NCBI GenBank assembly: GCA_963780715.1
Contig: CAWADK010000010.1
Location: forward strand, 91,201-155,200
Source of the DNA: JALORV01 sp963780715
Lineage (GTDB): Bacteria > Pseudomonadota > Gammaproteobacteria > Burkholderiales > Burkholderiaceae_F
Reading direction: 5' to 3'
Length of the DNA: 64,000 bases
Under the pieces are notes generated by a model that had not been told where the DNA came from, ran no database searches, and worked only from the letters and a program-made list of their open reading frames with translations. The stretch's first letter is position 1, and each line of letters opens with the position of its first letter. The translations under genes and the position numbers were made by a program. Shown here in pieces: positions 32,283 through 42,749 of this stretch.

Positions 32283-35092
32283 GCGTCGACTTCCGTGTCG
32301 TGCTCCCAGTAGTCGCGCCGGCACAGGCCTCTCATCTCGCAGTATTGACAAACGGACGGTGCGCCCAGCGCCGGCAACGGTGCGCCGTCGGCGATGCGCC
32401 GCAGGTCCGCCTGAAGCCGGGAGCCGACCTCTTCCACCAGGGTCTCGTACGGCTGCGGCGGTGCCACCGTCTGCACTCCGCTCGCCCCTTCACGGCCTCG
32501 ATCGAAGGCAACATAGGCGGCCGCGATCTGGCCGGTCGCGAGCGGCGAGTTCCGCACCAGCAACCCGTAGAACGGCAGCTGGATGTCTTCGCCGGCAACC
32601 TTCAGTCCACGCTTGAGATCCTCGGCATTGCGTGCCTTGTAGTCGAGAACCGTCAACGCGCCGTCGGACCGGCGGTCGATGCGGTCGAGCCGCCCCGTCA
32701 GTTCCACGGCGCGCCCGTTGCCGATATCCAGCGGGTGCGCCAACGCCTGCTCGGCTGCCGACCAGCGCCAGCCCGCGCTGCTCTGCTGCTGTGCCCAACT
32801 GATGTAGTCATCGACGAGGCTCACGAAGCGGCGCTCGTACGCGAGCAGACCCGGCATGCGCTCCCGGTCCCGCGCAAAGACTGCCGTTGCATGCCGCAGC
32901 AGGCTGAGCCGCAGGCGGTCCGGCTCGATGGCTCCGAGGTCGGAGGTGCCCCACTCCGCGTGGAACTTCTGCAGCACCTCGTGCAGGGCCTCACCGAACT
33001 CGCGCTTGCCCGGCGCCTCGAGCACGTCTTCCGGAGGCTCCAGCCGCAGCAGCCGCCGCGCATAGAACTGGTACGGACAATTGACCAGGCTCTGCGCGTG
33101 ACTGGCCGACAGTCGCGCCGGCAGCAGGGCCGCGGCGCGCGGCGCCGGGCACTCGAGCGCAACCGGCTCGACCTCGAATGCATCTCGCTCGGAGCGCCGC
33201 GCGAGATCATCGCCCGTCGCCCGCGCGGCGACGAAGCGCAGCCGCTCCAGCAGCGGTGACAGCGCGTTCGGTTCATCGCCACGCCGACGGCGCCACGTGG
33301 CAACGACGCGCGGCGTCGTCGCCAGCAACGCCGCCAGTTGCCCCGCCTGCTCCCTCAGCGCGGCGTCGGCGGTGGCGAGCCGCAGTTCCGCGCGCACGTC
33401 GTTCGAGAAGAAAAGCAGCTCGCCCGGAGCGGTCGGCAGATGGTCCTCGTCGGCGCCGATCAGCACGGCAGCATCGAAGGTGCGCAGCGCCGTGGCGGCC
33501 AGCGACACCATCGTGACCGGCGAGTCGACCTCGCGATCCACGTAGGCGACTTCCTCGAACCGCGCCGCGAGCAAGGCACGGAATTCCTCGACCCGAGCGC
33601 GGCCCCCAGCGGCATCCAGCTCCAGCGCAAGCCCATCGACCTCGCGCAGCACGTCACGGCCCACCGGATCGTCGAGGAGCGCGGCGCGCATGCCCAGTGC
33701 GTCCAGAGCCGCCTGCAGCGCCCGGGCATGTGCCGCCAGCGTCGGCGCGGTGCGGCGCATCGCCCTGGCCTGCTCTTCGAGCAACCCCAGGACTTCACGC
33801 GCGCCGGCAGCAGGCGGCGAAGTTCCGTCGCGGTCCAGTGCGGCCAGCGCCAGCCGCATCGCGCGAGCGCCCTGCAGCGCGCCGCTGGCACGGATGGCGC
33901 GCTCGAACGCCTGGATCTCCTGAGCCTTGTTCGTGCGGCCCGACAGCGTGAAGCTCGACTTCAGCCAGTCCAGCAGGTCGCGCCAGTAAAAGTCGTCCGC
34001 GACGAGGTCATACCAGCGCATGACCGCGGCTGCCGCGCTCGTCGTCGACAGTCGCCATCCGGTCTCGTCGCGCACGCTGACCTGGGCGCGCTCGAGCAGC
34101 GCGCGAACCCGCCGCGCCGTCAGCCGGTCGAGCGCCACGAGGGCGATCGACCCGAGGCCTTCGCGCCGCCAGGCAAGTACCTGCCGCGCCACGGCGGATG
34201 CCTCCTCCTCGAGTGAATCGGCAGCGACTATCGTGAGGGGTTCGCGCTGTGCATCTTCGTCGCCGCGCAGGGCGTCGGCGCGGCGTGCGATCGGAACGTC
34301 AACAGCGGATCCCGCGAGTTCCGGCCACGCGGCTTTCAGCAGCGGTTGCCCGCTCAGCGCAGCTACGAGATCGGGAACGAGCACGAGCACCGGCGCGCGG
34401 TCGGCCCACCGCTCGATGAAAGCCCGCTCCCACGCCGCGAGTCCGTCGTCCTCCGGATCGGTCACGGGGACGCGTGACAGATAGACCAAAGGCACGCTGG
34501 CCCGCGCCGCGCGTGCGGCGAGTTCACGCCAGGCGCCGGCCGCACCGTCCTCAGCACTCCGGCGCGCCCGCCAAAGCTGCAGCACGAGTTGCGCCTGCGG
34601 CCGCAAGGCGAGTGCCGCGCGGCGGTGGAAGTGTCGGGCCAGGCTCGCCGCCAGGCGCCCCTCGAATGCTTCGTGACCGTCGATCGCGGCCCACGTCAGT
34701 TCGTCACTGAGCCGGGCCACGTCGCGTGCCAGTGACCACAGCGTTGCCGGCTGGTCGCCAAACGCCTCGCGCGCCCAGGCATTGCCGCGCAGGGCGGCAT
34801 AAAGCTCGGCGCGTGCCGCGGTCCCGGCATCCAGCGGCCGCCCCAGCCAGGCCGCCAGCGGTGCGATGCGCGGGGGAGCAAAGGCTGCGCCTCCCATTGC
34901 GTCGCGCAGCGCCGCGCGCGCCTGCACCGCATGCTCGCCGCCGGGCACCAGCCACTGAATGCCCTGAAGGCGTCGCTCCGGCGCTCCGCATCGCGCCGCG
35001 AAGGCACGCACGGCCAGGCCGGCTTCCGTCCAGAAACGAGCATCGGCGGGTAGCCGCTGGCGTTCGAGCGTCATCGACCGATTGTTTGACAT
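32279..35092 (-). CDS. addB: AddB-type nuclease/helicase-like subunit
   Basis: The 937-residue partner of AddA. It has an inactivated UvrD-like helicase fold (VLIGADEDHLPT, LTARRVRALLERAQVSVRDE) and a C-terminal PD-(D/E)XK nuclease with ALTVLDYKARN. Four cysteines, one in LVNCPYQFYARR and three in CQYCEMRGLC, fit the AddB iron-sulfur staple. The gene start is close to the right end of the tnpB element: the first possible Met (MSNNRSMTL) overlaps GGAGG at the element edge, and Met7 at 35074 is an equally likely start. addB precedes addA in the operon. Confidence 0.88.
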   Translation of the reverse strand: MSNNRSMTLERQRLPADARFWTEAGLAVRAFAARCGAPERRLQGIQWLVPGGEHAVQARAALRDAMGGAAFAPPRIAPLAAWLGRPLDAGTAARAELYAALRGNAWAREAFGDQPATLWSLARDVARLSDELTWAAIDGHEAFEGRLAASLARHFHRRAALALRPQAQLVLQLWRARRSAEDGAAGAWRELAARAARASVPLVYLSRVPVTDPEDDGLAAWERAFIERWADRAPVLVLVPDLVAALSGQPLLKAAWPELAGSAVDVPIARRADALRGDEDAQREPLTIVAADSLEEEASAVARQVLAWRREGLGSIALVALDRLTARRVRALLERAQVSVRDETGWRLSTTSAAAAVMRWYDLVADDFYWRDLLDWLKSSFTLSGRTNKAQEIQAFERAIRASGALQGARAMRLALAALDRDGTSPPAAGAREVLGLLEEQARAMRRTAPTLAAHARALQAALDALGMRAALLDDPVGRDVLREVDGLALELDAAGGRARVEEFRALLAARFEEVAYVDREVDSPVTMVSLAATALRTFDAAVLIGADEDHLPTAPGELLFFSNDVRAELRLATADAALREQAGQLAALLATTPRVVATWRRRRGDEPNALSPLLERLRFVAARATGDDLARRSERDAFEVEPVALECPAPRAAALLPARLSASHAQSLVNCPYQFYARRLLRLEPPEDVLEAPGKREFGEALHEVLQKFHAEWGTSDLGAIEPDRLRLSLLRHATAVFARDRERMPGLLAYERRFVSLVDDYISWAQQQSSAGWRWSAAEQALAHPLDIGNGRAVELTGRLDRIDRRSDGALTVLDYKARNAEDLKRGLKVAGEDIQLPFYGLLVRNSPLATGQIAAAYVAFDRGREGASGVQTVAPPQPYETLVEEVGSRLQADLRRIADGAPLPALGAPSVCQYCEMRGLCRRDYWEHDTEVDA

Positions 35093-36180
35093 CCTCCCCG
35101 TCCTAACGGGCGGAGATTCCCTCTCCAGGCGCTCGATGTCCCGAGCGGGCGAGCAGGTTCAACGCAGCGTTCACATCACGATCATGGTCGCAACCGCAAG
35201 CACTGCATACCCACCGCCTTATTCCAAGGTCTGCGATACCTCTCGGCCGCTCCGGCGGCAGGCTGCCGCACGAAGAACAGACTTGGGAGCTAAACGACTC
35301 GTTCACTTCCTCGTAGGTCGCGCCATGCCTCATGGCCTTGTACGCAAGCATGTGTCGGAAGGACGACCAACCGGCATCCAGGACGGACTTCGCCATGTTG
35401 GTCCTGGCGAGCCGAGCGGAGGACACATTGCCCACCGCGATGTAATCGAAGCGACGCACGATGCCAAGCGCCGTCTTGTGCAGAAAGTCCCGCCGCGCGT
35501 TAGCAATGCGGGCGTGGATGCGTGTGGTCTGCCGCTTCTTGCGCGCGCGCTGGGCCTTCGCGAGCTTGGGCTCCAGCTTGTGCTGGTGTCGGGGGTTGGC
35601 GATGCTTTCGCCCGTGGACAGGGTGGCGAAGTCGTTCAGACCGAGGTCGATGCCTACGCCGCGCACCGGCTCGCGGGCCGCCACGTCAGCCACCTCAATG
35701 CAGACATTCAGGAACCAGTGGCCTCGCGCATCCTGCGCGAAGTTCGTGCCGTCCTTGATCCTGGCACCGGCAGGCAGGTCCCGGCTCTTAAAGACCTTGA
35801 ATTGCCGGCTGTGGAAGCGGAAGCCGTCCGGCGTTTCCTCGAGATTGCGCCCCTTCAGGGGAACCCAGCCGAGCGACTTGCGACCACGGTAGCGCAGGAA
35901 GGGACGCCGCTTCTGGGACCGCGACGCGGCGTACTGCTCACACACCGCGTTGACGGTGCCGGAATGGAGGCGCAGGTCCTTGCCGGCGCCGGACGTGAGC
36001 CGGTTCAGGTCAAAGCCCGTCAGCCACTTGCGACCAAAGCGCAGCGCATCCTTCTGGCGATCGTTACAGTAGTTCCAGACGAAATTGACTGCACGTGCCT
36101 GTTGGCTCAACAGTCCGTTTAGCGACTTCACGCGATAGCGGTACACGAGGACCATACTGTAAAGACTAACAGTAATAAGC
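35086..36180 (-). mobile_element. IS200/IS605-superfamily element with tnpB only (left limit uncertain)
   Basis: The right end on the minus strand has the typical hairpin (CTCCGCCCG-TTAG-GACGGGGAG at 35094-35115) followed by GATGTCAA, the conserved end in this superfamily. No tnpA is present, so it cannot move itself without help in trans. The left end is not clear; TTAC occurs at 36159-36162 and 36172-36175 and could mark it. The 3' part of tnpB plus this hairpin would form the omega RNA, with its guide read from the adjacent addB 5' end. Confidence 0.7.
35103..36155 (-). CDS. tnpB: RNA-guided endonuclease TnpB
   Basis: TnpB is an omega-RNA-guided nuclease, ancestor of Cas12. The 350-residue product has the N-terminal helix-turn-helix-like region (QARAVNFVWNYCNDRQKDAL), RuvC-I aspartate in GVGIDLGLNDFATL, a CxxC-CxxC zinc ribbon (VCSSCGSL and VCSACGC) and the RuvC-III aspartate in DHDRDVNAALNLL. 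The RuvC-II position, normally Glu, reads YIAVGNVSSARL with Gly; Glu residues in YEEVNESFSS may substitute. The length is normal and the frame intact. It belongs to a betaproteobacteria-rich group lacking the canonical EN motif. Confidence 0.9.
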   Translation of the reverse strand: MVLVYRYRVKSLNGLLSQQARAVNFVWNYCNDRQKDALRFGRKWLTGFDLNRLTSGAGKDLRLHSGTVNAVCEQYAASRSQKRRPFLRYRGRKSLGWVPLKGRNLEETPDGFRFHSRQFKVFKSRDLPAGARIKDGTNFAQDARGHWFLNVCIEVADVAAREPVRGVGIDLGLNDFATLSTGESIANPRHQHKLEPKLAKAQRARKKRQTTRIHARIANARRDFLHKTALGIVRRFDYIAVGNVSSARLARTNMAKSVLDAGWSSFRHMLAYKAMRHGATYEEVNESFSSQVCSSCGSLPPERPRGIADLGIRRWVCSACGCDHDRDVNAALNLLARSGHRAPGEGISAR

Positions 36181-36427
36181 CGCTACTCGCAACAGCGGAA
36201 CGCTTGGCGTTCGCCGTCTTTCTCGCCGCTGTCGAGGAGGGGGTGTCAACTGGTTTGGTTGAATTTGGCCCGGCAAATCGAAACCGCGCGCACAACCCGG
36301 CGGCGGTGTTACCATTCGTCCCGGTTCGAGCCTGCCATCCCGCCAATCGGGGTTGTGCCCCGGCGCCAATATCCCCACTTTTCCATCCTTGTGTTCGCGC
36401 GCTACCTCTGGCGCCAGAAGGACTCAA

Positions 36428-36751
36428 ATGAGCGACATCAAGTACGTCAGCGACTCCAGCTTCGAGCAGGACGTCCTCAAATCCGACACCCCGGTCCTCG
36501 TGGACTACTGGGCAGAATGGTGCGGGCCGTGCCGCATGATTGCGCCGATCCTGGATGAAGTCTCCAAGGAGTACGGTGGCAAGATCGCGGTGGCCAAGCT
36601 CAACGTCGATGAGAACCAGTCCACACCTGCCAAGTACGGCATCCGTGGCATCCCGACGCTGATGCTGTTCAAAAATGGCGCGGTCGTCGGCACCAAGGTC
36701 GGCGCCTTGTCCAAGTCACAGCTCACGGCATTCATCGACAGCAACATCTGA
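36428..36751 (+). CDS. trxA: thioredoxin
   Basis: A 107-residue thioredoxin 1 with the active site WAEWCGPCRMIAPIL and the cis-proline loop GIRGIPTLMLF. ATG 36428 has AGAAGGA in front; further upstream in-frame codons only add an unstructured leader. It reduces protein disulfides in the cytoplasm. trxA followed by rho is a widely conserved proteobacterial pair; a GC hairpin (GGCCGGC/GCCGGCC) lies in the 90-bp spacer. Confidence 0.97.
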   Translation: MSDIKYVSDSSFEQDVLKSDTPVLVDYWAEWCGPCRMIAPILDEVSKEYGGKIAVAKLNVDENQSTPAKYGIRGIPTLMLFKNGAVVGTKVGALSKSQLTAFIDSNI

Positions 36752-36841
36752 TCGTCACCCGGGCCGGCGCTTGCCGGCCCGCCCGCCCCGCGGGCGCCCC
36801 GAACAGTCACAGGGCGTCCCACAACTCCTCCGGTTGTTCCC

Positions 36842-38105
<1,264 letters not shown>

Positions 38106-38110
38106 CGCTG

Positions 38111-38140
38111 CGCGCGAAAGTGCAAATCTACTTTCGCGCG
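38111..38140 (+). terminator. hairpin after rho without T tract
   Basis: CGCGCGAAAGT pairs with ACTTTCGCGCG across eight bases directly after the rho stop. It lacks a following T run, so it may stabilise the mRNA end rather than terminate alone. Confidence 0.45.
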
Positions 38141-38151
38141 ATTAGGCGGAA

Positions 38152-38183
38152 AAAGATCGGTGGCAAAGCCACACGATCTTTTT
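38152..38183 (+). terminator. Rho-independent terminator after rho
   Basis: AAAGATC pairs with GATCTTT, enclosing an inner GTGGC/GCCAC stem with an AAA loop, and the right arm runs into TTTTT. It lies about 50 bp past the rho stop. Confidence 0.75.
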
Positions 38184-38213
38184 GATAACAAGGGCTTGCA
38201 AGCGCCGGCCAGG

Positions 38214-38242
38214 TTGCCCGGGGCGCCGAAATCCCGGATAAT
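38214..38242 (+). promoter_or_regulatory. sigma-70-like promoter for rpmE2
   Basis: TTGCCC at 38214-38219 and GATAAT at 38237-38242 are spaced by 17 bp. They lie about 100 bp upstream of the rpmE2 start, directly after the rho terminator. Confidence 0.55.
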
Positions 38243-38339
38243 GCGCGGTTTCCGAAAAACGGGACCGTGGTCGAGGCAGACCGAGGGTCAGTCGCACCCT
38301 GTCACCCCTCGATCGGGCGGCCCACAACGAGGCAAGACA

Positions 38340-38639
38340 ATGAAGCAAGGCATCCACCCCGAATACCGCGAAGTCGTGTTCCAGGACATGCAGAACGACT
38401 TCAAGTTCATCACGCGCTCCACGCTGCAGACGCGCGAGACGATCGAGTTCGAAGGCAAGACCTACCCGCTCTTCAAGCTCGATACGTCGTCGGAGTCGCA
38501 TCCGTTCTACACCGGCGCGCAGACGCGCATCGTCGAGACGGGTCGCGTGGAAAAGTTCCGCCAGAAGTTCGCCGCCAAGTCCGAGGCCGTCAATGCCGCG
38601 GCGGCCCAGGTCACCGCTGCCAAGGCGCGCCGCAAGTAA
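38340..38639 (+). CDS. rpmE2: 50S ribosomal protein L31 type B
   Basis: A 99-residue L31 of the zinc-independent type: it starts MKQGIHPEYREVVFQDMQND and has KTYPLFKLDTSSESHPFYTG, without the CxxC pairs of zinc-binding L31. Elsewhere such paralogues replace the zinc form when zinc is scarce; whether another L31 exists here cannot be told from this window. The Ala/Lys-rich C-terminal tail is slightly longer than usual. A clear terminator follows. Confidence 0.95.
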   Translation: MKQGIHPEYREVVFQDMQNDFKFITRSTLQTRETIEFEGKTYPLFKLDTSSESHPFYTGAQTRIVETGRVEKFRQKFAAKSEAVNAAAAQVTAAKARRK

Positions 38640-38663
38640 CGTGACCGCCGGGCTCTGGACGCA

Positions 38664-38688
38664 AGAGGCAGCTTCGGCTGCCTTTTTT
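38664..38688 (+). terminator. Rho-independent terminator after rpmE2
   Basis: AGGCAGC, loop TTCG, GCTGCCT, followed by six T residues: a textbook intrinsic terminator. Confidence 0.92.
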
Positions 38689-38714
38689 GTTGCGGCCCGA
38701 CGTCGCCTCCACAG

Positions 38715-40451
38715 ATGAGCTTCGAGCAGCGACTTTCCCCATCGCGTGTTACTGCGGCGGCTGCCGCCGAGTTGACGCGCTGGGCGCTGTTCGCCGTCCT
38801 GGCGGCCTACATCCTTCCCGGCCTCTGGGGCCGGGAGCCCTGGAGTGCGGAGGACGCCAGCGCGTTCGGCATCGTCTGGAACATGGCCTCAGGCACCGGG
38901 GCGAGCTGGTGGCTGCCTGGCATCGCCGGAGAACCCGTCACCGAGGAGGGTCCCTTGCCGTTCTGGCTCGGCGCCCTCTTCGTGAAGCTGCTCGGACCCT
39001 GGCTGGGACCGATCACCGCCGCCCGTCTCGTCACTGTCTTCTGGTTCTTCATCGGCACCTGGGCGCTGTGGTACGCCACCTACCGGCTGGCCCGCCGCGA
39101 CGAGGCGCAGCCGGTGGCGCTGGCCTTCGGCGGCGAGGCGACGCCGCGCGACTACGGCCGCATGCTGGCCGATGTCTCGGTGCTCTTCGTGACCGCCACG
39201 TTCGGCGTGCTCGTGCGAGTGCACGAAACCGGCGCCGAGCCTGCGCTGCTCGCGCTCGTCTGCATCGCTCTGTTCGGACTGGCGTTCGCGCTCGACGATC
39301 CGTGGAAAGGTTCCGCCGCGGCCGGGGTCGCGATCGGCGCCATCGTGTTGACACGCGGCTGGTTGCCGGCCGGCGTGATGCTGGCAGCAGCCATCGCTTT
39401 CACGCTCTGGTTTGGCGAGCAGCGCGCGCTGCGTGCGACGCTGATCGCGCTGCTGGCGGCCGGTGTGTTCGCGTTGTGGCCGACGGGCGCCCGGCTGCTC
39501 CACCCGGCGGACGCCGAACCGTACTTCGCCGCCTGGTGGGAGTGGAACCGTGCAACTGTCGGGCTGCCAACCGGTGACAACGTCGTTTGGATCCTGCGCA
39601 ACCTCGGCTGGTACGCCTGGCCGTTGTGGCCGTTTGCGTTCTGGACGATTTATTCGTGGCGTCACTTCGTGCGCCGCCCGCACATCGCACTTCCGCTGAT
39701 GGTGCTGGCTGCCGGCCTGTCGGCATCGCTGCTGTCGGTCGCCCCGAGCGACCGGGAGTTCCTGATCGCCGTGCCCGCGCTCGTGATCCTCGCCTCCTTC
39801 GGCGTGTCGTCGCTGAAGCGCTCGGCCGAAGATGCAATCGACTGGTTCTCGCTGGCGCTGTTCACGTTCGCCCTGCTCGCAGCCTGGCTGACCTTCGGCG
39901 CGTGGATGGCAGGCGGGCTCACGGGGTTGGCGGCGCCGCTGCAGCGCCTGGCACCGGGGTTCGAGCCGACGTTCCGGTTCTGGCCGCTGCTGCTCGCCGT
40001 CGTGGCCACGATCATGTGGCTTGCAATCGTCGTGTGGCGGGTGCGTGTCCGGCCTCCGATGTTGTGGACCGGGCCGTTCATCGCGGCCACCGGGCTGTCC
40101 GTTGTATGGGTCGTGGCCATCGCGCTGTTTGCGCGCGCCATCGACCACGCACGCACGCAGGCACCGATCGCCGCGGACCTGGCGGCGCAGATACGGCGGG
40201 TCGGAGGTGACACATGCGTCCAGCCGATCGGGCTGCCGCTGGCGACGCGCGCGATGCTCGGCTACCACGGCAAGATCCGCTTTGAATCGCCGGCCGATGC
40301 CGGGTTATGCCGCGTGGCCCTGCAGCGCGACAGCAAGCGCAGCGCCGATGACGATGCTCCTCCCGCCGGCGCCTGGGACAAGGCTTATGAACTGACACGG
40401 CGGGCGCGTTACGACGAGACCTTCCGGATCTGGGTACGCCGCCCGGACTGA
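38715..40451 (+). CDS. ArnT/PMT-like integral membrane glycosyltransferase
   Basis: A 578-residue membrane protein with about ten to twelve transmembrane segments. The first periplasmic loop has the lipid-linked glycosyltransferase pattern GLWGREPWSAEDASAFGI with acidic residues, then GEPVTEEGPLPFWLGALFVK, as in ArnT and related GT39/GT83 enzymes. A soluble C-terminal part (residues 500-578) is present. The family adds sugars such as 4-amino-arabinose to lipid A or glycosylates proteins; the exact donor and acceptor are not evident. The MATE gene follows after 28 bp. Confidence 0.82.
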   Translation: MSFEQRLSPSRVTAAAAAELTRWALFAVLAAYILPGLWGREPWSAEDASAFGIVWNMASGTGASWWLPGIAGEPVTEEGPLPFWLGALFVKLLGPWLGPITAARLVTVFWFFIGTWALWYATYRLARRDEAQPVALAFGGEATPRDYGRMLADVSVLFVTATFGVLVRVHETGAEPALLALVCIALFGLAFALDDPWKGSAAAGVAIGAIVLTRGWLPAGVMLAAAIAFTLWFGEQRALRATLIALLAAGVFALWPTGARLLHPADAEPYFAAWWEWNRATVGLPTGDNVVWILRNLGWYAWPLWPFAFWTIYSWRHFVRRPHIALPLMVLAAGLSASLLSVAPSDREFLIAVPALVILASFGVSSLKRSAEDAIDWFSLALFTFALLAAWLTFGAWMAGGLTGLAAPLQRLAPGFEPTFRFWPLLLAVVATIMWLAIVVWRVRVRPPMLWTGPFIAATGLSVVWVVAIALFARAIDHARTQAPIAADLAAQIRRVGGDTCVQPIGLPLATRAMLGYHGKIRFESPADAGLCRVALQRDSKRSADDDAPPAGAWDKAYELTRRARYDETFRIWVRRPD

Positions 40452-40479
40452 CATCCCGGCGCGCACCATCCCCCTCTCC

Positions 40480-41850
40480 ATGGATGCCGCTGCGCGGTTG
40501 ACCCCGCCGGACGCCTCCCTGCGCGCCTTGCTGCGGCTCGCGTGGCCGCTCTTCATCGCCAACCTGGCCGTGGTCGGCAACGGAACGATCGACGCCATCA
40601 TGGCTGGCCGGCTCTCGCCCGACGACATGGCGGGCGTGGCGGTCGCCTCGAGCATCTACATCACCGTCTACATCGGCTTCATGGCCGTGCTGCAGGCGCT
40701 CTCGCCGATTGCCGGCCACCACTATGGCGCGCAGCGCTGGCGCGCGATCGGCGACGACCTGCAGCAGGCGCTCTGGCTGGCGGGGCTGCTGCTCTTCTTC
40801 GCCTTGCCCTGCGTCCTGGCGACGGGCTTCTGGACGCGCGTCGCCGGCGTCGAAGGTCGCGTGGCGGAGATCACGTCGACCTATCTGCTGGCCGTCGCCT
40901 TCGGGCTGCCCGCCGGACTGGCCACGCGTGTCTTCGTGGCGCTCAATGCGGCGGTGTCACGGCCCAAGGTGACGATGGCTGTCAACGTGACGGTGCTGGC
41001 ACTGAAGGCACCGCTGAATGCGGTGTTCATGTACGGATGGGGCCCGATCGAGGCCATGGGCGGCGCCGGCGCCGGTGTCGCCACGGCCCTGCTGGCCTGG
41101 CTCGCGCTGGCGCTGAGCCTCGCGGTCTGGCGCTACGACCGCTACTACGAACGCTTCCGCAGTGATTCGATCCATGGACCGCGCTGGACGAGCCAGCGAG
41201 AGTTGCTGAAGCTCGGCCTTCCGATCGGCTTGTCGACCCTGTTCGAGGTCACGAGTTTCACCTTCATGGCGGTGCTCATCGCCCGCCTCGGAGCCACCTC
41301 GGTGGCAGGACACCAGATCGTCGCCAACCTGGTCGCGATCCTCTTCATGGTGCCGCTTTCGCTCGGCATTGCCACCAGCGTGCTGGTGGCCCAGGCGCTC
41401 GGCAGCAACGCGCCAGGCGTGGCGCACAGCGCGGCGCGGCGCGGTCTGCGCCTGGCGCTCGGCATCGCACTGATCGTGGCGCTCCTCTTCTGGCTGTTCC
41501 GCGGACCGGTGGTGCGCCTGTACACCAGTGACCCGGGCGTCGAAGCGATGGCGCTATCGCTGATCGGATTCGCCGTGCTGTTCCATGTCTTCGATGCGGT
41601 CCAGGGCATGAGCACGTTCATCCTGCGCGGTTACCGCCAGACCTTCTGGCCCATGGTCATCTACGGCGTGGCGCTGTGGTGCTTCGGGCTGGGCGGAGGC
41701 GCTTGGATCGCGTTCAACGTCACGCCCTTGGGCGCGCCGCGAGGTGCGCTGGGGTTCTGGGAGGCGGCCACCGCCGCGTTGGGGTTCGCTGCCGCAGCGC
41801 TCGCATGGCTGGCGCGCAACGAAGCGAAGCGCCGCGTCGCCGAGCGCTGA
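40480..41850 (+). CDS. MATE family multidrug/sodium antiporter
   Basis: A 456-residue exporter with about twelve transmembrane helices. Each half shows MATE motifs: IDAIMAGRLSPDDMAGVAVA near the N-terminus and TFMAVLIARLGATSVAGHQI in the second half. These proteins expel cationic drugs or metabolites in exchange for Na+ or H+; the NorM subgroup fits the length. Substrate cannot be read from sequence. Its 3' end converges with the K+ channel gene, with a small imperfect hairpin between them. Confidence 0.9.
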   Translation: MDAAARLTPPDASLRALLRLAWPLFIANLAVVGNGTIDAIMAGRLSPDDMAGVAVASSIYITVYIGFMAVLQALSPIAGHHYGAQRWRAIGDDLQQALWLAGLLLFFALPCVLATGFWTRVAGVEGRVAEITSTYLLAVAFGLPAGLATRVFVALNAAVSRPKVTMAVNVTVLALKAPLNAVFMYGWGPIEAMGGAGAGVATALLAWLALALSLAVWRYDRYYERFRSDSIHGPRWTSQRELLKLGLPIGLSTLFEVTSFTFMAVLIARLGATSVAGHQIVANLVAILFMVPLSLGIATSVLVAQALGSNAPGVAHSAARRGLRLALGIALIVALLFWLFRGPVVRLYTSDPGVEAMALSLIGFAVLFHVFDAVQGMSTFILRGYRQTFWPMVIYGVALWCFGLGGGAWIAFNVTPLGAPRGALGFWEAATAALGFAAAALAWLARNEAKRRVAER

Positions 41851-41882
41851 AAACTCGAACCGGGCTTACTGCCCGCTCAGGT

Positions 41883-42635
41883 TCAGTCTCGCCATTGCCG
41901 TTCCAGTGCACGCTCGGACACGGCCGATTTCGCTGCCGCCTCCTCGGCGCGCACGCGCGACAGGGCCGAGGCGAGCAGGCCCGATGGCACGGCGATGACG
42001 CCGAGCCCCATGACGAGCACGATGAAGGTGAAGAGCCTGCCGCCCGGCGTGATCGGATAGATGTCGCCGTAACCCACCGTGGTCAGCGTCGCGACCGCCC
42101 ACCACAGGCTGTCGAAGACGGATGAGAACTTCTCGGGCTGTGCCTCGTGCTCGAAGTGGTAGATGCCGATGGCCGACAGGTACAGCACGATCAGCGCGAT
42201 GACGCCGAAGAGCACCAGATCATCCCGCGCGATGTCGAAAGCCCGCCGGAACCGGTGCGTCGCCTGGGTGTATCGAACAAGCTTGAACAGCCGCAACAGC
42301 CGAAACAGGCGAAACGCACGAATCGCCTGCAGGTTGAACGCGACCATGAAATAGAACGGCGCGATCGCCAGCAGATCGATGATCCCGTAGAACGAGGTCA
42401 CGTACTTCAGGCGCGGTCGCGCCAGGAAGAGCCTGACGCCGTACTCGACGGTGTAGACCATCGCGCAGAAAACCTCGAAGCTCCAGAGTGCCTGGCGCCA
42501 GAACGGCGACAGCGTGGGCAGCGTCTCGAACGCGAGCGCCACCAGGTTGGCAACAACCAGGATCTCGATGGGAAACTCCCATCGACCCAGAGAAACGTGA
42601 TGCGCGCCGGAATGCGTGCCTGAAGCTGGATCCAC
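41883..42635 (-). CDS. voltage-gated potassium channel
   Basis: A 250-residue six-helix channel subunit. The S4 voltage sensor is visible as arginines spaced by three (RAFRLFRLLRLFKLVRY), and the pore has the selectivity filter TLTTVGYGDIYP. S1 starts near residue 22; the C-terminus is short and soluble, with no RCK domain. It probably tetramerises in the inner membrane. Bacterial Kv channels of this Kch/KvAP-like type set membrane potential or respond to stress. The htpX terminator lies just upstream. Confidence 0.9.
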   Translation of the reverse strand: MDPASGTHSGAHHVSLGRWEFPIEILVVANLVALAFETLPTLSPFWRQALWSFEVFCAMVYTVEYGVRLFLARPRLKYVTSFYGIIDLLAIAPFYFMVAFNLQAIRAFRLFRLLRLFKLVRYTQATHRFRRAFDIARDDLVLFGVIALIVLYLSAIGIYHFEHEAQPEKFSSVFDSLWWAVATLTTVGYGDIYPITPGGRLFTFIVLVMGLGVIAVPSGLLASALSRVRAEEAAAKSAVSERALERQWRD

Positions 42636-42700
42636 CTTCCCCCCTCGGGACGGCGGAGATTGTCGCCCGATTTCGGGCCAGCATCGTGGACCCGCAGACG

Positions 42701-42734
42701 AAAAAAGGGCCGGCGGTTGCCGGCCCTTTGTTCT
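42701..42734 (-). terminator. Rho-independent terminator after htpX
   Basis: On the minus strand GGGCCGGC pairs with GCCGGCCC around a four-base loop and is followed by TTTTTT. It sits 16 bp past the htpX stop. Confidence 0.88.
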
Positions 42735-42749
42735 AGCTACGCCGCTGGA

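Noticed and set aside
36752..36841. Intrinsic terminator between trxA and rho
   Set aside because: GGCCGGC/GCCGGCC forms a stem but is followed by C-rich sequence, not T residues; read-through into rho is plausible.
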